Assembly: GCF_000160755.1 (NCBI RefSeq)
Contig: NZ_GG668576.1
Location: 1,332,031-1,396,030 of the forward strand
Direction: 5' to 3'
DNA: 64,000 nt
From: Proteus mirabilis ATCC 29906
Lineage (GTDB): Bacteria > Pseudomonadota > Gammaproteobacteria > Enterobacterales > Enterobacteriaceae
The position numbers and the translations under genes were made by a program. Under the pieces are notes generated by a model, which had not been told where the DNA came from, did not search any database, and was given only the letters and a program-made list of their open reading frames with translations. Of the stretch, positions 19,799 through 27,737 are shown piece by piece; the stretch's first letter is position 1; each line of letters begins with the position of its first letter.

Positions 19799-19817
19799 GT
19801 GAATAATTATCATTATA
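19799..19817 (-). promoter_or_regulatory. Fur-like box over the lad transcription start
   Basis: The 19 bases match the canonical Fur box (GATAATGATAATCATTATC, either strand) at 15 positions. It lies 24-42 bp before the lad ATG and just downstream of the predicted -10, a repressing position. It would link keto-acid production to iron starvation. Confidence 0.55.
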
Positions 19818-19827
19818 TAATCACGGC

Positions 19828-19857
19828 ATTTTATTCTATTTGTAACGCAATAGTAAA
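19828..19857 (-). promoter_or_regulatory. Predicted lad promoter
   Basis: On the minus strand: -35 TTTACT (19852-19857), 18-bp spacer, -10 TAAAAT (19828-19833). It is immediately upstream of the Fur-like box. Confidence 0.5.
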
Positions 19858-20379
19858 CCAGTTGTGATTATTTTTTTGGTGAATAGTATATGAATGAGCT
19901 AATATATTCAAAATGTAAGCAATTGATTCAAGATGTTAATATTTAAGGCATTATTGGATTAAAATAATTTTTTTAATAAAAAATTTAATATTTTCATTAG
20001 GTTTATATAAATCAAGTTCATAATAACTGATAGAAAAATAACTATTGATACAAAATTTTTCACTAAAAAAGCTATTATCATGGCGTTTTTTATCATAGCG
20101 GTGTTAATATAATTTCATCTATTAACGCACTTTTTGATCAAAGAATATTCAGGCAGATAAATAACGTTGGAATAATGTTAATCTTTTCCTCTATTTTAGA
20201 GATGCGTATTGATGCTTATTTCAATAGTGTGTTGTTCTTTCAGACTAGATATTTATATAATTCAAATTGCTTAAAAAATAACGCCCTACCCATCATCAAA
20301 ATTAATTATCTATTAAGTACTGCTATCCCATTATTTAATAACTATAAATCAATCGGTTAGCCTCAAACACGGTGAGTAA
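19858..20379. other. A/T-rich intergenic region, no gene supported
   Basis: About 520 bp between divergent lad and the PhzF gene. It is very A/T-rich with homopolymer runs. A 61-codon open frame at 20175-20360 has no ribosome binding site and a random-looking composition. I see no repeat or RNA gene. GGTGAG just before 20380 is the ribosome binding site of the PhzF gene. Confidence 0.5.
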
Positions 20380-21267
20380 ATGCAAAATCAAGTCGCACAA
20401 TCAATGAAAAACAGTATCAAGGTATACTTGGTAAACTCATTTACTCGTGATCATTGCGGTGGCAACCCTGCCGGAGTCGTTCTCAATCCTCCCAAGCTAA
20501 CGACAGAACAAAAAATCGCCATTGCTCAACAAGTTGGATTTTCTGAAACGGCATTTGTCTATTCGGGTGATGACACTGATTTTAAAGTAGATTTTTTTAC
20601 TGCTGAAGGAGAAGTTGATTTTTGTGGGCATGCAACATTAGCGGTTTTTTTCACTCTGTCATCGCTTAAGTTACTCAAACCTGGCGATTATAGCCAAAAA
20701 ACCAAGGCAGGAATTTTAACCGTTACCATTAATCACGATAATATTGTGATGGAACAAACGCTTCCTATTACCCGTAAGGGGCCTTGTGTTAACGATGTCG
20801 CAAAGGCGCTGGGCATTCTACCTGAAGTGATAGAAAAGACAGATTTACCAATAGAGATTGTCTCAACAGGATTAAACGATATTTTTGTTCCCGTACAATT
20901 TAGCTATTTAGATGCTTTACAGCCTGACTATCAAGCTATCACTGCTTTAAGCCATAAATTTGATACTATCGGCTTTCATGTCTTTGAACTTAGTCATGAT
21001 CAAAATATTACTGCCCACTGCCGAAACTTTGCACCACGCTATGGCATTAACGAAGAATCAGCCACAGGTAGCTCAAGCGGTGCTTTAGGGTGTTATCTTG
21101 TTCATCACCTTTTGCCAAACAAAAGGCAATTTTTGTTCGAACAAGGTAGAGCAATGCAATGCTCTTCTTTAATTGACGTATTTATTGATTCGACAGCAAA
21201 AAACGTCACTCGCGTTCAAGTTGGTGGAAAAGCGACATTGATTGGTACAAAAATAATTGAGATCTAA
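20380..21267 (+). CDS. PhzF-family isomerase/epimerase-like protein
   Basis: A 295-aa protein of the PhzF/YddE family (diaminopimelate-epimerase fold). N-terminal VNSFTRDHCGGNPAGVV, catalytic Glu56 in GFSETAFV, DFCGHATLA, and C-terminal EESATGSSSGALGCYLV are diagnostic. The family includes the phenazine-pathway isomerase and many enzymes of unknown substrate. There are no phenazine genes nearby. The start at 20380 is supported by GGTGAG; an ATG at 20404 lacks a ribosome binding site. It is a monocistronic gene divergent from lad, and its substrate is unknown. Confidence 0.88.
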   Translation: MQNQVAQSMKNSIKVYLVNSFTRDHCGGNPAGVVLNPPKLTTEQKIAIAQQVGFSETAFVYSGDDTDFKVDFFTAEGEVDFCGHATLAVFFTLSSLKLLKPGDYSQKTKAGILTVTINHDNIVMEQTLPITRKGPCVNDVAKALGILPEVIEKTDLPIEIVSTGLNDIFVPVQFSYLDALQPDYQAITALSHKFDTIGFHVFELSHDQNITAHCRNFAPRYGINEESATGSSSGALGCYLVHHLLPNKRQFLFEQGRAMQCSSLIDVFIDSTAKNVTRVQVGGKATLIGTKIIEI

Positions 21268-21284
21268 AAATACTATATTTAATA

Positions 21285-21328
21285 AGTGGCGTTGAACCGA
21301 TGATTATTTATCATTTGGCAACGCCACT
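21285..21328. terminator. Stem-loop between convergent PhzF gene and arsB
   Basis: agtggcgttg pairs perfectly with caacgccact across a 24-nt loop. There is no long T tract on either side. It is probably a shared terminator or transcript-stabilising structure. Confidence 0.5.
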
Positions 21329-21397
21329 ATTACGAATCAAAACAAGTTGATAGAGCAAAACGTCACAATTTAACAGGTGATAGTCACTGTGTTGCTC

Positions 21398-22687
21398 TTA
21401 ATTAAACAGTGAAAGCCGAAGCACTAAAGCAACGAGTGTAACAATGAGCACAGGGATAGTCATGATGATCCCTGTTTTGAAATAATATCCCCATGTGATC
21501 GTCATATTTTTTTGTGATAAAACATGTAGCCACAATAATGTTGCCAAGCTACCTATTGGTGTAATTTTTGGCCCCAAATCAGCACCAATCACATTGGCAT
21601 AAATCATCGCTTGTTGAATTACCCCTGTCGCGTCACTTCCTTCAATGGATAGAGCACCAATTAATACCGTTGGCATATTATTCATTATTGATGATAAAAA
21701 GGCGGTAATAAATCCCGTACCAATTGTTGCTATCCATAACCCTTTATCAGCAAGGTAATTAAGTATTTCAGAAAGATAATTAGTTAATCCTGCATTTCTT
21801 AAACCATAAACAACCAAGTACATACCTAAAGAGAAAATGACGATTTGCCACGGTGCGCCACGCAACACTTTTTTAGTATTAATCGTACGGCCTTTGGCTG
21901 CAATTACCCAAAGAATTAAAGCGCCAATTGCCGCTATTGCACTAACAGGAATGCCTAATGGCTCTAAAATAAAAAAACCAATGAGCAATAACAACAATAC
22001 AAGCCAACCTGCTTTAAACGTAGTCATATCCTTAATAGCTAAAGCTGGCTCACTCAGCTTTTTAACATCATATTGGTTAGGAATATCTTTACGGAAAAAC
22101 CAATGTAGCATCACAAGCGTTGCAACAATTCCCGCAATATCGACTGGCACCATAATTGATGCATATTCAGTAAATCCAATATTAAAGAAGTCCGCAGAAA
22201 CGATATTCACGAGGTTCGAAACAATCAGCGGCAAGCTCGCTGTGTCTGCGATAAACCCAGCTGCCATAACAAAGGCTAATGTCGTACCTTTGTTGAAACC
22301 AAGTGCAAGTAACATCGCAATCACAATAGGTGTTAGTATCAATGCTGCACCATCATTAGCAAATAAAGCAGCAACCATTGCACCAAGTAGCACGATATAA
22401 CTGAATAGTAATCTTCCTTTCCCACCACCCCACTTGGCAACATGTAATGCCGCCCATTCAAAAAAGCCACTTTCATCTAAAAGTAGGCTAATAATAATTA
22501 CTGCAACAAATGTCGCTGTGGCATTCCACACAATGTTCCAAACAGTCGGAATATCTTGAAAACTGATCACACCAAAAAGGAGTGCCAATATAGCGCCGGC
22601 CGTTGCACTCCAACCAATACCCAACCCTTTCGGCTGCCAGATAACCAAGGTGATCGTTAAAACAAAAATTAATGCAGCAACAAACAT
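21398..22687 (-). CDS. arsB: Arsenite/antimonite efflux membrane protein ArsB
   Basis: Inner-membrane arsenite exporter with about 12 hydrophobic segments, driven by proton motive force. At 429 aa it equals the E. coli ArsB length, and long blocks are the same ([61 protein letters not shown]). I chose the ATG at 22687 because GAGG lies 5 nt upstream; an earlier ATG at 22711 has no ribosome binding site. It follows arsR. No arsC reductase is adjacent, so arsenate resistance would need one elsewhere. Confidence 0.96.
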   Translation of the reverse strand: MFVAALIFVLTITLVIWQPKGLGIGWSATAGAILALLFGVISFQDIPTVWNIVWNATATFVAVIIISLLLDESGFFEWAALHVAKWGGGKGRLLFSYIVLLGAMVAALFANDGAALILTPIVIAMLLALGFNKGTTLAFVMAAGFIADTASLPLIVSNLVNIVSADFFNIGFTEYASIMVPVDIAGIVATLVMLHWFFRKDIPNQYDVKKLSEPALAIKDMTTFKAGWLVLLLLLIGFFILEPLGIPVSAIAAIGALILWVIAAKGRTINTKKVLRGAPWQIVIFSLGMYLVVYGLRNAGLTNYLSEILNYLADKGLWIATIGTGFITAFLSSIMNNMPTVLIGALSIEGSDATGVIQQAMIYANVIGADLGPKITPIGSLATLLWLHVLSQKNMTITWGYYFKTGIIMTIPVLIVTLVALVLRLSLFN

Positions 22688-22721
22688 AACAACCTCGTTT
22701 AAAAGGTGCATTCACACACAC

Positions 22722-22742
22722 CTAATCATATATGTTTTTTCG
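22722..22742. promoter_or_regulatory. ArsR-operator-like site between arsR and arsB
   Basis: ctaatcatatatgttttttcg closely resembles the TCATATATG-TTTTTG core of classical ars operators. It lies inside the operon, between the two genes, in addition to the site upstream of arsR. Confidence 0.5.
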
Positions 22743-22762
22743 AATATATTTAGTTAAATTTT

Positions 22763-23098
22763 TTACACAGAACAACGATGACCAGACTCTTTTTTCTCTA
22801 GGATCTTGAGTAAATCTGCAACTCTATTTTTCTCTGTGGTATAAGTTATATCAATGATACTTTTCACCCACGGCAGTAATACAGGAGATAATCGATAATG
22901 AACCCATTTGCCTTGCTTCGAATCGAGCAAAAGACCCGACTCTCTCAGCATAGCTAAGTGTCGAGATGTCTTGGGTTGCGATAAATTTAACGCAGTATAG
23001 ATATCACAAACACATAGCTCACCAGATGCTTTTAAAAGCAATACGATATCTAGTCTGGTTTGATCACCTAAAATTTTAAACAGTTGTAATGGTTTCAT
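22763..23098 (-). CDS. arsR: Arsenical-responsive repressor ArsR
   Basis: Winged-helix SmtB/ArsR-family repressor released from DNA by arsenite. It has 111 aa. The metalloid-binding ELCVCD motif has Cys29 and Cys31, followed by the recognition helix region SQPKTSRHLAMLRESGLL. A further Cys lies in the C-terminal GHRCSV. It is the first gene of arsRB, 75 bp before arsB, with an operator-like site 53 bp upstream of its start. Confidence 0.95.
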   Translation of the reverse strand: MKPLQLFKILGDQTRLDIVLLLKASGELCVCDIYTALNLSQPKTSRHLAMLRESGLLLDSKQGKWVHYRLSPVLLPWVKSIIDITYTTEKNRVADLLKILEKKESGHRCSV

Positions 23099-23150
23099 GT
23101 ATCCCCCTTTACGATCTTTAGCTTAAAAATACCCCCATCAAACACATACG

Positions 23151-23169
23151 TCAAATCATATATGAGTTA
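23151..23169 (-). promoter_or_regulatory. ArsR-operator-like site upstream of arsR
   Basis: Read on the minus strand, taactcatatatgatttga matches the known ars operator core TCATATATG-nTTTGA. It is at the expected place in the arsR promoter. The rest of the arsR-DUF1120 gap (23170-23409) is A/T-rich without visible genes. Confidence 0.6.
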
Positions 23170-23409
23170 TACATTATTGTGGCATAATGTCGCTATCTAT
23201 TATGCCTATAATAAATACTTATTATCGAGTTCTATTTAAATGAATTATTAATTTAATTAAATATTGATAGGAAGATTATAGAGTTAAAATAAAAAAATCA
23301 AAATAAGATACGTTATTTATCATAATTTCACTGCCACATCCAACCTATTAAAAATAAAAAGTTCAACTTGAATTATTTAAATAAAACCTACTATTAAAAT
23401 AACATCAAA

Positions 23410-23529
23410 TTAAGAAAGTCTTAATTAGAGAAATTAGAAATATATACTTACTCATTATTAATTAAATAAATAAAAGGTGTATCATATGTATATTAGTTTG
23501 TTGTCTACTTTATAAAAAGGAATAATTAT
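23410..23529 (+). promoter_or_regulatory. Conserved upstream element of DUF1120 cassette A
   Basis: It begins with the palindrome ttaagaaagtcttaa (23410-23424), followed by a conserved attaaataaata and aaggtgtat block and the ribosome binding site aaaaaggaataatt. The same elements occur at the same distances (120 versus 119 bp from the palindrome to ATG) upstream of the paralogue at 26287. The palindrome is a candidate activator or repressor site. Confidence 0.6.
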
Positions 23530-24240
23530 ATGAAAAAAACATTACTCAGTCTTGTTATGCTGACTGTAATATCAACGCCAGTATTGGCTAAAACGCCTAT
23601 CGCTAATTTGAAAATCAATGGTGATATCAAACCACCAACTTGTACTATTAATGGCGCAACACAAAGTGATGTTATTTTTGATTTAGGTAAAATTAGTCCA
23701 TCGCTGATCCCTAAATCATCAAATTATATATATCCTCATAATACAACCTCGACTAACGTCACTATTGAATGCGATGCAAACACTTATCTTACATTTAAAG
23801 CCACTGATACTTATGTAAACAGTCAGCTTGATCTTGATCAAACCAGTAAAACTAAAGCTAGTGGGATATTTCACCTGGTTAATAAAGACCAGGTAGACAC
23901 TTCCGTGGGGGGAATACTATTCGTTTGGTACAATGTGACTGTAGATGGAAAACCCGCATTTATTAGCCGGGCAAATGATGCAACGGTAGGTTTTTCAGAT
24001 AATAAAACTGTTATAGTTAAAGAAGTCACTAATGGTTGGACGACAAAACAACAAGAAAATGTAGATAAAAATAGTTTAGATTTAATGCCAGGTCAGATTT
24101 TTTCTACCAGCATTTCAGCAGGAAAAGCATCTTCTGCATTTATTTTATCTAAAGATTCATTAAATAAAAAAGGCATAGATATTTCTAACGGATTAGATTT
24201 TATCGGCGAGGCTGTTCTCACTTTTAACTTTGGTGTCTAA
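23530..24240 (+). CDS. DUF1120 (fimbrial-like) secreted protein, copy A
   Basis: A 236-aa exported protein: signal peptide with cleavage after VLA (residue 20), then a beta-rich domain with Cys in PPTCTINGA and in VTIECDA, a spacing typical of fimbrial-subunit-like domains with one disulfide. It ends in FIGEAVLTFNFGV. The family is DUF1120, of unknown function. No chaperone or usher gene lies nearby. It is a stand-alone unit with its own promoter region and terminator. It is paralogous to the gene at 26287, strongly alike at both ends and divergent in the middle. Confidence 0.75.
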   Translation: MKKTLLSLVMLTVISTPVLAKTPIANLKINGDIKPPTCTINGATQSDVIFDLGKISPSLIPKSSNYIYPHNTTSTNVTIECDANTYLTFKATDTYVNSQLDLDQTSKTKASGIFHLVNKDQVDTSVGGILFVWYNVTVDGKPAFISRANDATVGFSDNKTVIVKEVTNGWTTKQQENVDKNSLDLMPGQIFSTSISAGKASSAFILSKDSLNKKGIDISNGLDFIGEAVLTFNFGV

Positions 24241-24255
24241 ACCTAAAAAATAATT

Positions 24256-24304
24256 GATAATCACAATATAATGAAATTAATTTTTGTATTGTGATTATCT
24301 TTTT
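24256..24304 (+). terminator. Terminator of DUF1120 cassette A
   Basis: A perfect 13-bp stem gataatcacaata / tattgtgattatc followed by T5. The same stem ends cassette B. Confidence 0.85.
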
Positions 24305-24394
24305 ATGTCAATATTAATAAACTATCGATTTACAGCTCTTAGGTAAAAGTGATAATAGTAACATCATTACCTAACATGTTAATTTTGATATTTT

Positions 24395-25021
24395 ATGGGA
24401 TTAGATATTGTCATGTTTAAAGATCAATTTACACCACAACAAAAAATGGATATTTGCACTTTTGAAGAAGGTGATCCGACGGAAAACCCTTGGGTTAAAG
24501 GGAAACCTGCCCAAATACACATTGAAATTGTCCCCCATAATCCTAATTGGCTTATACAATTTAATGAACAAAAATCGTTAATTCAGAATGCATTGTCAGA
24601 TATAGCATTATCAATTGAGCACATAGGATCTACTGCGGTTGCAGGATTGGCTGCTAAGCCAATAATCGATATCGATTTAATTATAGAAAATCCTAAAGAT
24701 GAATCGTCCTATATTCCCCAATTAGAGGCATTGGGCTATGAACTCATTATTCGTGAACCTTCATGGTATCAGCACCGTATGCTTAAACTGAGTAATCCGA
24801 TGGTTAACTTACATGTATTTGGAAAAAATTGTCCCGAACATTGGCGCCACCTATTATTCAAGCAATGGTTAACAACACATCCTGATGATTTAGCCAATTA
24901 TGCGACGATTAAACAGTTTGCTAAGCATAATGTAAAGACGACTCAAGATTATAACCTGAAAAAACAGAGCCTTGTACGTGCAATTTATCAGAAGATTTTT
25001 ACCTCATTGATTGGCGACTAA
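24395..25021 (+). CDS. GrpB-family protein (nucleotidyltransferase fold)
   Basis: A 208-aa cytosolic protein of the GrpB/UPF0157 family. Diagnostic blocks are EIVPHNPNW, IEHIGSTAVAGLAAKPIIDIDL (split here; about residues 72-93) and VNLHVFG, then WRHLLFKQWL. The fold resembles minimal nucleotidyltransferases, with the acidic pair in IDIDL. The physiological substrate is not established. An N-terminal extension of about 45 residues precedes the domain, and a second ATG lies at 24413, so the start is uncertain. It is alone between the DUF1120 cassette and the lipoprotein. Confidence 0.8.
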   Translation: MGLDIVMFKDQFTPQQKMDICTFEEGDPTENPWVKGKPAQIHIEIVPHNPNWLIQFNEQKSLIQNALSDIALSIEHIGSTAVAGLAAKPIIDIDLIIENPKDESSYIPQLEALGYELIIREPSWYQHRMLKLSNPMVNLHVFGKNCPEHWRHLLFKQWLTTHPDDLANYATIKQFAKHNVKTTQDYNLKKQSLVRAIYQKIFTSLIGD

Positions 25022-25211
25022 TAACCCGTTATCAGTGCACAGTGCGTTATTGATGTTCTGTATATCAATTTTTTAGACCGTCTTTATGGGTTTTCTAAGG
25101 TGTCCAAAAACTATTTTAATTCCAATGCCAACTTGTCAATGACTAACTATTTACTCATCATAATTAAGCCCCAACTCACCGTTAAAGGGCTTTAATATGA
25201 TGATATATCTG

Positions 25212-25883
25212 TTACTTATATAGTGTGAAATATTCAGGAGTTACTAAGAATGGAACCATACCGTATTGCATTAATTGGTTTACTGACACATCTGATAATT
25301 TAAAAGTCAGTGGTTTATTGCCAAATTTAATTCTGCTTATTAATACTGGATCATTTTTAGATGTATCTCCTGTAAATGTCACGCCTAACGCAACTACCTT
25401 ATCCATTTTCACGTTACCGGGCATAAGAATAATGCTGATACTAAAATCCATCTTTTGATGTGAATTTTTTTCTGCTTGCTTGATCCTTTTAATTACCCCT
25501 TCTGAAGCATAAACCCCCGCCAATATCTCTTTGTAAGAGAAGACCATTAGATCCGTATCAACAGTGTTTTGGCCGTCTTCAACCTTGCCAACACCAACAG
25601 GTATTGAGAAATGGGCGAATGAATTAAGTTTTTGCTTATAACATTCAACATATTCCGCATCTCTGAAAATCTCAGGAACTTTATTTTTTAATTCTATCAA
25701 TGACTTAGACTCTTTCCTTGAGTCTTCAAAATCATTACATGAAGAGACTTCGAAATTAATATCTCCTTTAACAATATTTTGCTCACTAGACAATAAGTTA
25801 TCTGTATTTATTTTCGTTTCTAAATCAACCTTACAGCCAACTAATAAGGAAGATATAACGGCAACCATAAATATTTTTTTCAT
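25212..25883 (-). CDS. Predicted lipoprotein of unknown function
   Basis: A 223-aa protein with a clear lipoprotein signal: MKKIFMVAVISSLLVGC, lipobox LVGC with the modified Cys near residue 17. Residue +2 is Lys, not Asp, which favours the outer membrane. The mature part is mixed alpha/beta with further Cys residues in SSCNDF and VECYK. I do not recognise the family; similar small lipoproteins occur near phage or plasmid genes. The ATG at 25883 is chosen with AAGGG upstream. It is transcribed against the flanking cassettes. Confidence 0.65.
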   Translation of the reverse strand: MKKIFMVAVISSLLVGCKVDLETKINTDNLLSSEQNIVKGDINFEVSSCNDFEDSRKESKSLIELKNKVPEIFRDAEYVECYKQKLNSFAHFSIPVGVGKVEDGQNTVDTDLMVFSYKEILAGVYASEGVIKRIKQAEKNSHQKMDFSISIILMPGNVKMDKVVALGVTFTGDTSKNDPVLISRIKFGNKPLTFKLSDVSVNQLMQYGMVPFLVTPEYFTLYK

Positions 25884-26167
25884 CAAAAAGCCCTTATGAT
25901 AATTAAATAAAAATTTACAATTCTATTTAACCATCACAAGGGCTTATAGCAAGCAAAAAAATAAAGAAGAGGATTTTATTAAAGATAAGTGTTCTAAATT
26001 TTGTTAATTTAATTATATTTATATGGCAATATAAAACCATCAAAATAAGAGTATCTAATTACACGTCTTATTTAATAAATATAAAACCCACACTTACCAC
26101 ATCTAAGTTAACACTCTATTTTTAATTCTTTCTTTTAAAGAATATCGGATAGTAAAATAAACTCACT

Positions 26168-26286
26168 TTAAGAAAGTCTTAATTAGACATATTAAAAATA
26201 CATATTCTTTTAACATTAAATAAATAAACAGAAGGTGTATTATATAATATTACTTTGTTATTTATCCTCTAAAAAGGAATAATTTT
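26168..26286 (+). promoter_or_regulatory. Conserved upstream element of DUF1120 cassette B
   Basis: It carries the same palindrome ttaagaaagtcttaa (26168-26182), attaaataaata, aaggtgtat and aaaaaggaataatt elements as cassette A. The 25884-26167 stretch before it is A/T-rich with no gene visible. Confidence 0.6.
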
Positions 26287-26982
26287 ATGAAAAAAGTATT
26301 ACTTAGCCTTACTATGTTGGCTATAATGTCAACGCCAGTATTGGCTAAATCCCCTGTAGCTAACTTAAAAATCAACGGTGATATTAAGCCGCCAACTTGT
26401 ACTATTAATGGGGCGACACAAAGTGATGTCCTTTTTGATTATGGAAGAATAAGCCCATCACTTATCCCTCAATCGAAAATTTACTCTTACTCTGGCATTG
26501 TAGCTCATAATGTCGTTACGGTTGAATGCGATGCAAAAACATATTTAACATTTGTTGCGTCTGATACTTATGGTGACACGGAATTAAGTGTTAATAATAC
26601 GTCAGAATGGTTTCATTTAGTTGATAAAGCAAATCCTGAAAATACAGTTGGAGCGGCTGATTTCATATGGAGTGATGCTACGGTCGATGGTAAGCCAGCA
26701 TTTATTTCACGGGCAAACGATGTTGCTATTACAGGAAAAAGCTACAACAACGTCCTATACAAAGGGCCAACTAATGGTTGGACATCAGAACAACAATCAG
26801 GCGTTGATAAAAACGCCCTGGCTCTAATTCCAGGTGAAGTTTTCCAATCAAATTTCAGGCATGGTAATTCAAATGGCACCTTTATTTTATCTAAAGATGA
26901 ATTAAGTAAAAAAGGAATAGATTTATCTAATGGTTTAGATTTTATCGGGGAGGCTGTTCTCACTTTTAACTTTGGTGTCTAA
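26287..26982 (+). CDS. DUF1120 (fimbrial-like) secreted protein, copy B
   Basis: A 231-aa paralogue of the 23530 protein: the same signal peptide type (cleavage after VLA), shared ANLKINGDIKPPTCTINGA and VECDAKTYLTF, and an identical C-terminal GLDFIGEAVLTFNFGV. Residues about 60-200 differ considerably between copies, including the region around SEWFHLVDKANPENT. Like copy A it has no assembly genes beside it. Both copies may be secreted effectors, matrix or alternative surface subunits; the function is unknown. Confidence 0.75.
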   Translation: MKKVLLSLTMLAIMSTPVLAKSPVANLKINGDIKPPTCTINGATQSDVLFDYGRISPSLIPQSKIYSYSGIVAHNVVTVECDAKTYLTFVASDTYGDTELSVNNTSEWFHLVDKANPENTVGAADFIWSDATVDGKPAFISRANDVAITGKSYNNVLYKGPTNGWTSEQQSGVDKNALALIPGEVFQSNFRHGNSNGTFILSKDELSKKGIDLSNGLDFIGEAVLTFNFGV

Positions 26983-26996
26983 TTTTTAGAATAATT

Positions 26997-27040
26997 GATA
27001 ATCACAATATAAAGATTTATTATATTGTGATTATCTTTTT
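26997..27040 (+). terminator. Terminator of DUF1120 cassette B
   Basis: Stem gataatcacaatata / tatattgtgattatc (15 bp) followed by T5. It is the same stem as at 24256, so the duplicated unit included the terminator. Confidence 0.85.
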
Positions 27041-27073
27041 ATATTAATATGAATGAATGTTATTTATGCTATC

Positions 27074-27269
27074 CTAGCTTTCTTCCTCTTCTTTCTGTCT
27101 GCATTTTTTCCGCTTTCTGTGCTTCTTCTATCTCACGTATTCTCACGAGAATAGAACCGTCCTCTATAACTGCAGAGTCGTCCCAAATAAGTGACTGTTT
27201 ATTAACATCGAGTGGCGTTTCAATACTGTTATCAACACAGCCCAATTTAGTTGACAGAGAAAAGTAAAA
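27074..27269 (-). pseudogene. Possible gene remnant beside the tRNA (minus strand)
   Basis: A minus-strand frame of about 65 codons with no ATG reads like the end of a real protein (LDVNKQSLIWDDSAVIEDG, then a charged helix and a basic tail). A stop closes the frame just upstream. It may be the C-terminal remnant of a mobile-element gene left next to the tRNA-Arg integration site. Family not recognised; chance remains possible. Confidence 0.3.
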
Positions 27270-27283
27270 CTACGTTATGGAGA

Positions 27284-27394
27284 ATGTATGCAAAGAGAAA
27301 GGAGTTTCCAAAACCACAAAAAACGAAAGCTGGCACATTTTTAGATTAGCCAGAGCATGTCTATGAAGAGTGGGTTAAAAGCGAAAAATGGTAA
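27284..27394 (+). pseudogene. Possible small gene remnant with an in-frame TAG
   Basis: A 36-codon frame starting at ATG 27284 reads MYAKRKEFPKPQKTKAGTFL, then TAG at 27347-27349, then a plausible continuation ending EEWVKSEKW before TAA. The composition looks like a decayed small phage-type protein. Support is weak. Confidence 0.25.
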
Positions 27395-27416
27395 TGCTAA
27401 TTTGACCCGTTACTTG

Positions 27417-27443
27417 ACCCGCATCTCTCGCGGGTTTCTTTTT
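27417..27443 (+). terminator. Hairpin with T tract next to tRNA-Arg
   Basis: Stem acccgc / gcgggt, 7-nt loop, then ttcttttt on the plus strand. Read from the tRNA (minus strand) the same stem has no T tract after it, so it may be a former tRNA terminator whose far side was replaced. Confidence 0.45.
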
Positions 27444-27470
27444 AAAATCTCATAACTCATTGATTTTAAA

Positions 27471-27547
27471 TGGTACGCCCTACAGGATTCGAACCTGTGA
27501 CCTACGGCTTAGAAGGCCGTTGCTCTATCCAACTGAGCTAAGGGCGC
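27471..27547 (-). tRNA. argU: tRNA-Arg (anticodon UCU)
   Basis: A 77-nt cloverleaf starting GCGCCCTTAGCTCAGTTGG. The anticodon stem-loop ACGGC-CTTCTAA-GCCGT reads UCU, the T-arm contains GGTTCGAATCC, and CCA is encoded. The acceptor stem closes with G1-U72, a wobble, where I recall E. coli argU having G-C. It neighbours folD as in E. coli, where argU is a prophage insertion site. Confidence 0.95.
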
Positions 27548-27593
27548 CTAGAGGGGAAATAGACGTTAGCATTTATGCTGATAACGGGTGTGA

Positions 27594-27621
27594 ATTATAC
27601 TTTCAACATTCTGAGAGTCAA
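27594..27621 (-). promoter_or_regulatory. argU promoter
   Basis: On the minus strand: TTGACT (27616-27621), 16-bp spacer, TATAAT (27594-27599). Near-consensus, with about a 40-nt leader before the tRNA. Confidence 0.8.
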
Positions 27622-27737
27622 CGATTTTTCCACAAAATCAAACTAGATGGTTAAAATATGGTAAGTAATCAACTGACAGATTGCTTATGATCTGACAAAA
27701 TAGAGCAATACCATAATTGAATAATTTGGATGTATAG

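Noticed and set aside
20175-20360. 61-codon frame upstream of the PhzF gene
   Set aside because: No ribosome binding site, A/T-driven composition, and no recognisable features.
21837-22400. 187-codon plus-strand frame opposite arsB
   Set aside because: Antisense shadow produced by the hydrophobic arsB sequence; low complexity in Ser/Ala/Ile and no start signal.
23410-23424. Assignment of the palindrome to RcsB/RcsAB
   Set aside because: It resembles the box loosely but the spacing differs by one base; left as an unnamed site.
27347-27349. TAG read-through or recoding in the small frame at 27284
   Set aside because: No recoding signal; decay of a small gene is simpler, and coding status itself is weak.
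27460-27654. 64-codon frame across tRNA-Arg
   Set aside because: It is the complement of the tRNA itself (a TPYRIRTCDLR-type peptide is the usual false ORF over tRNA-Arg genes).
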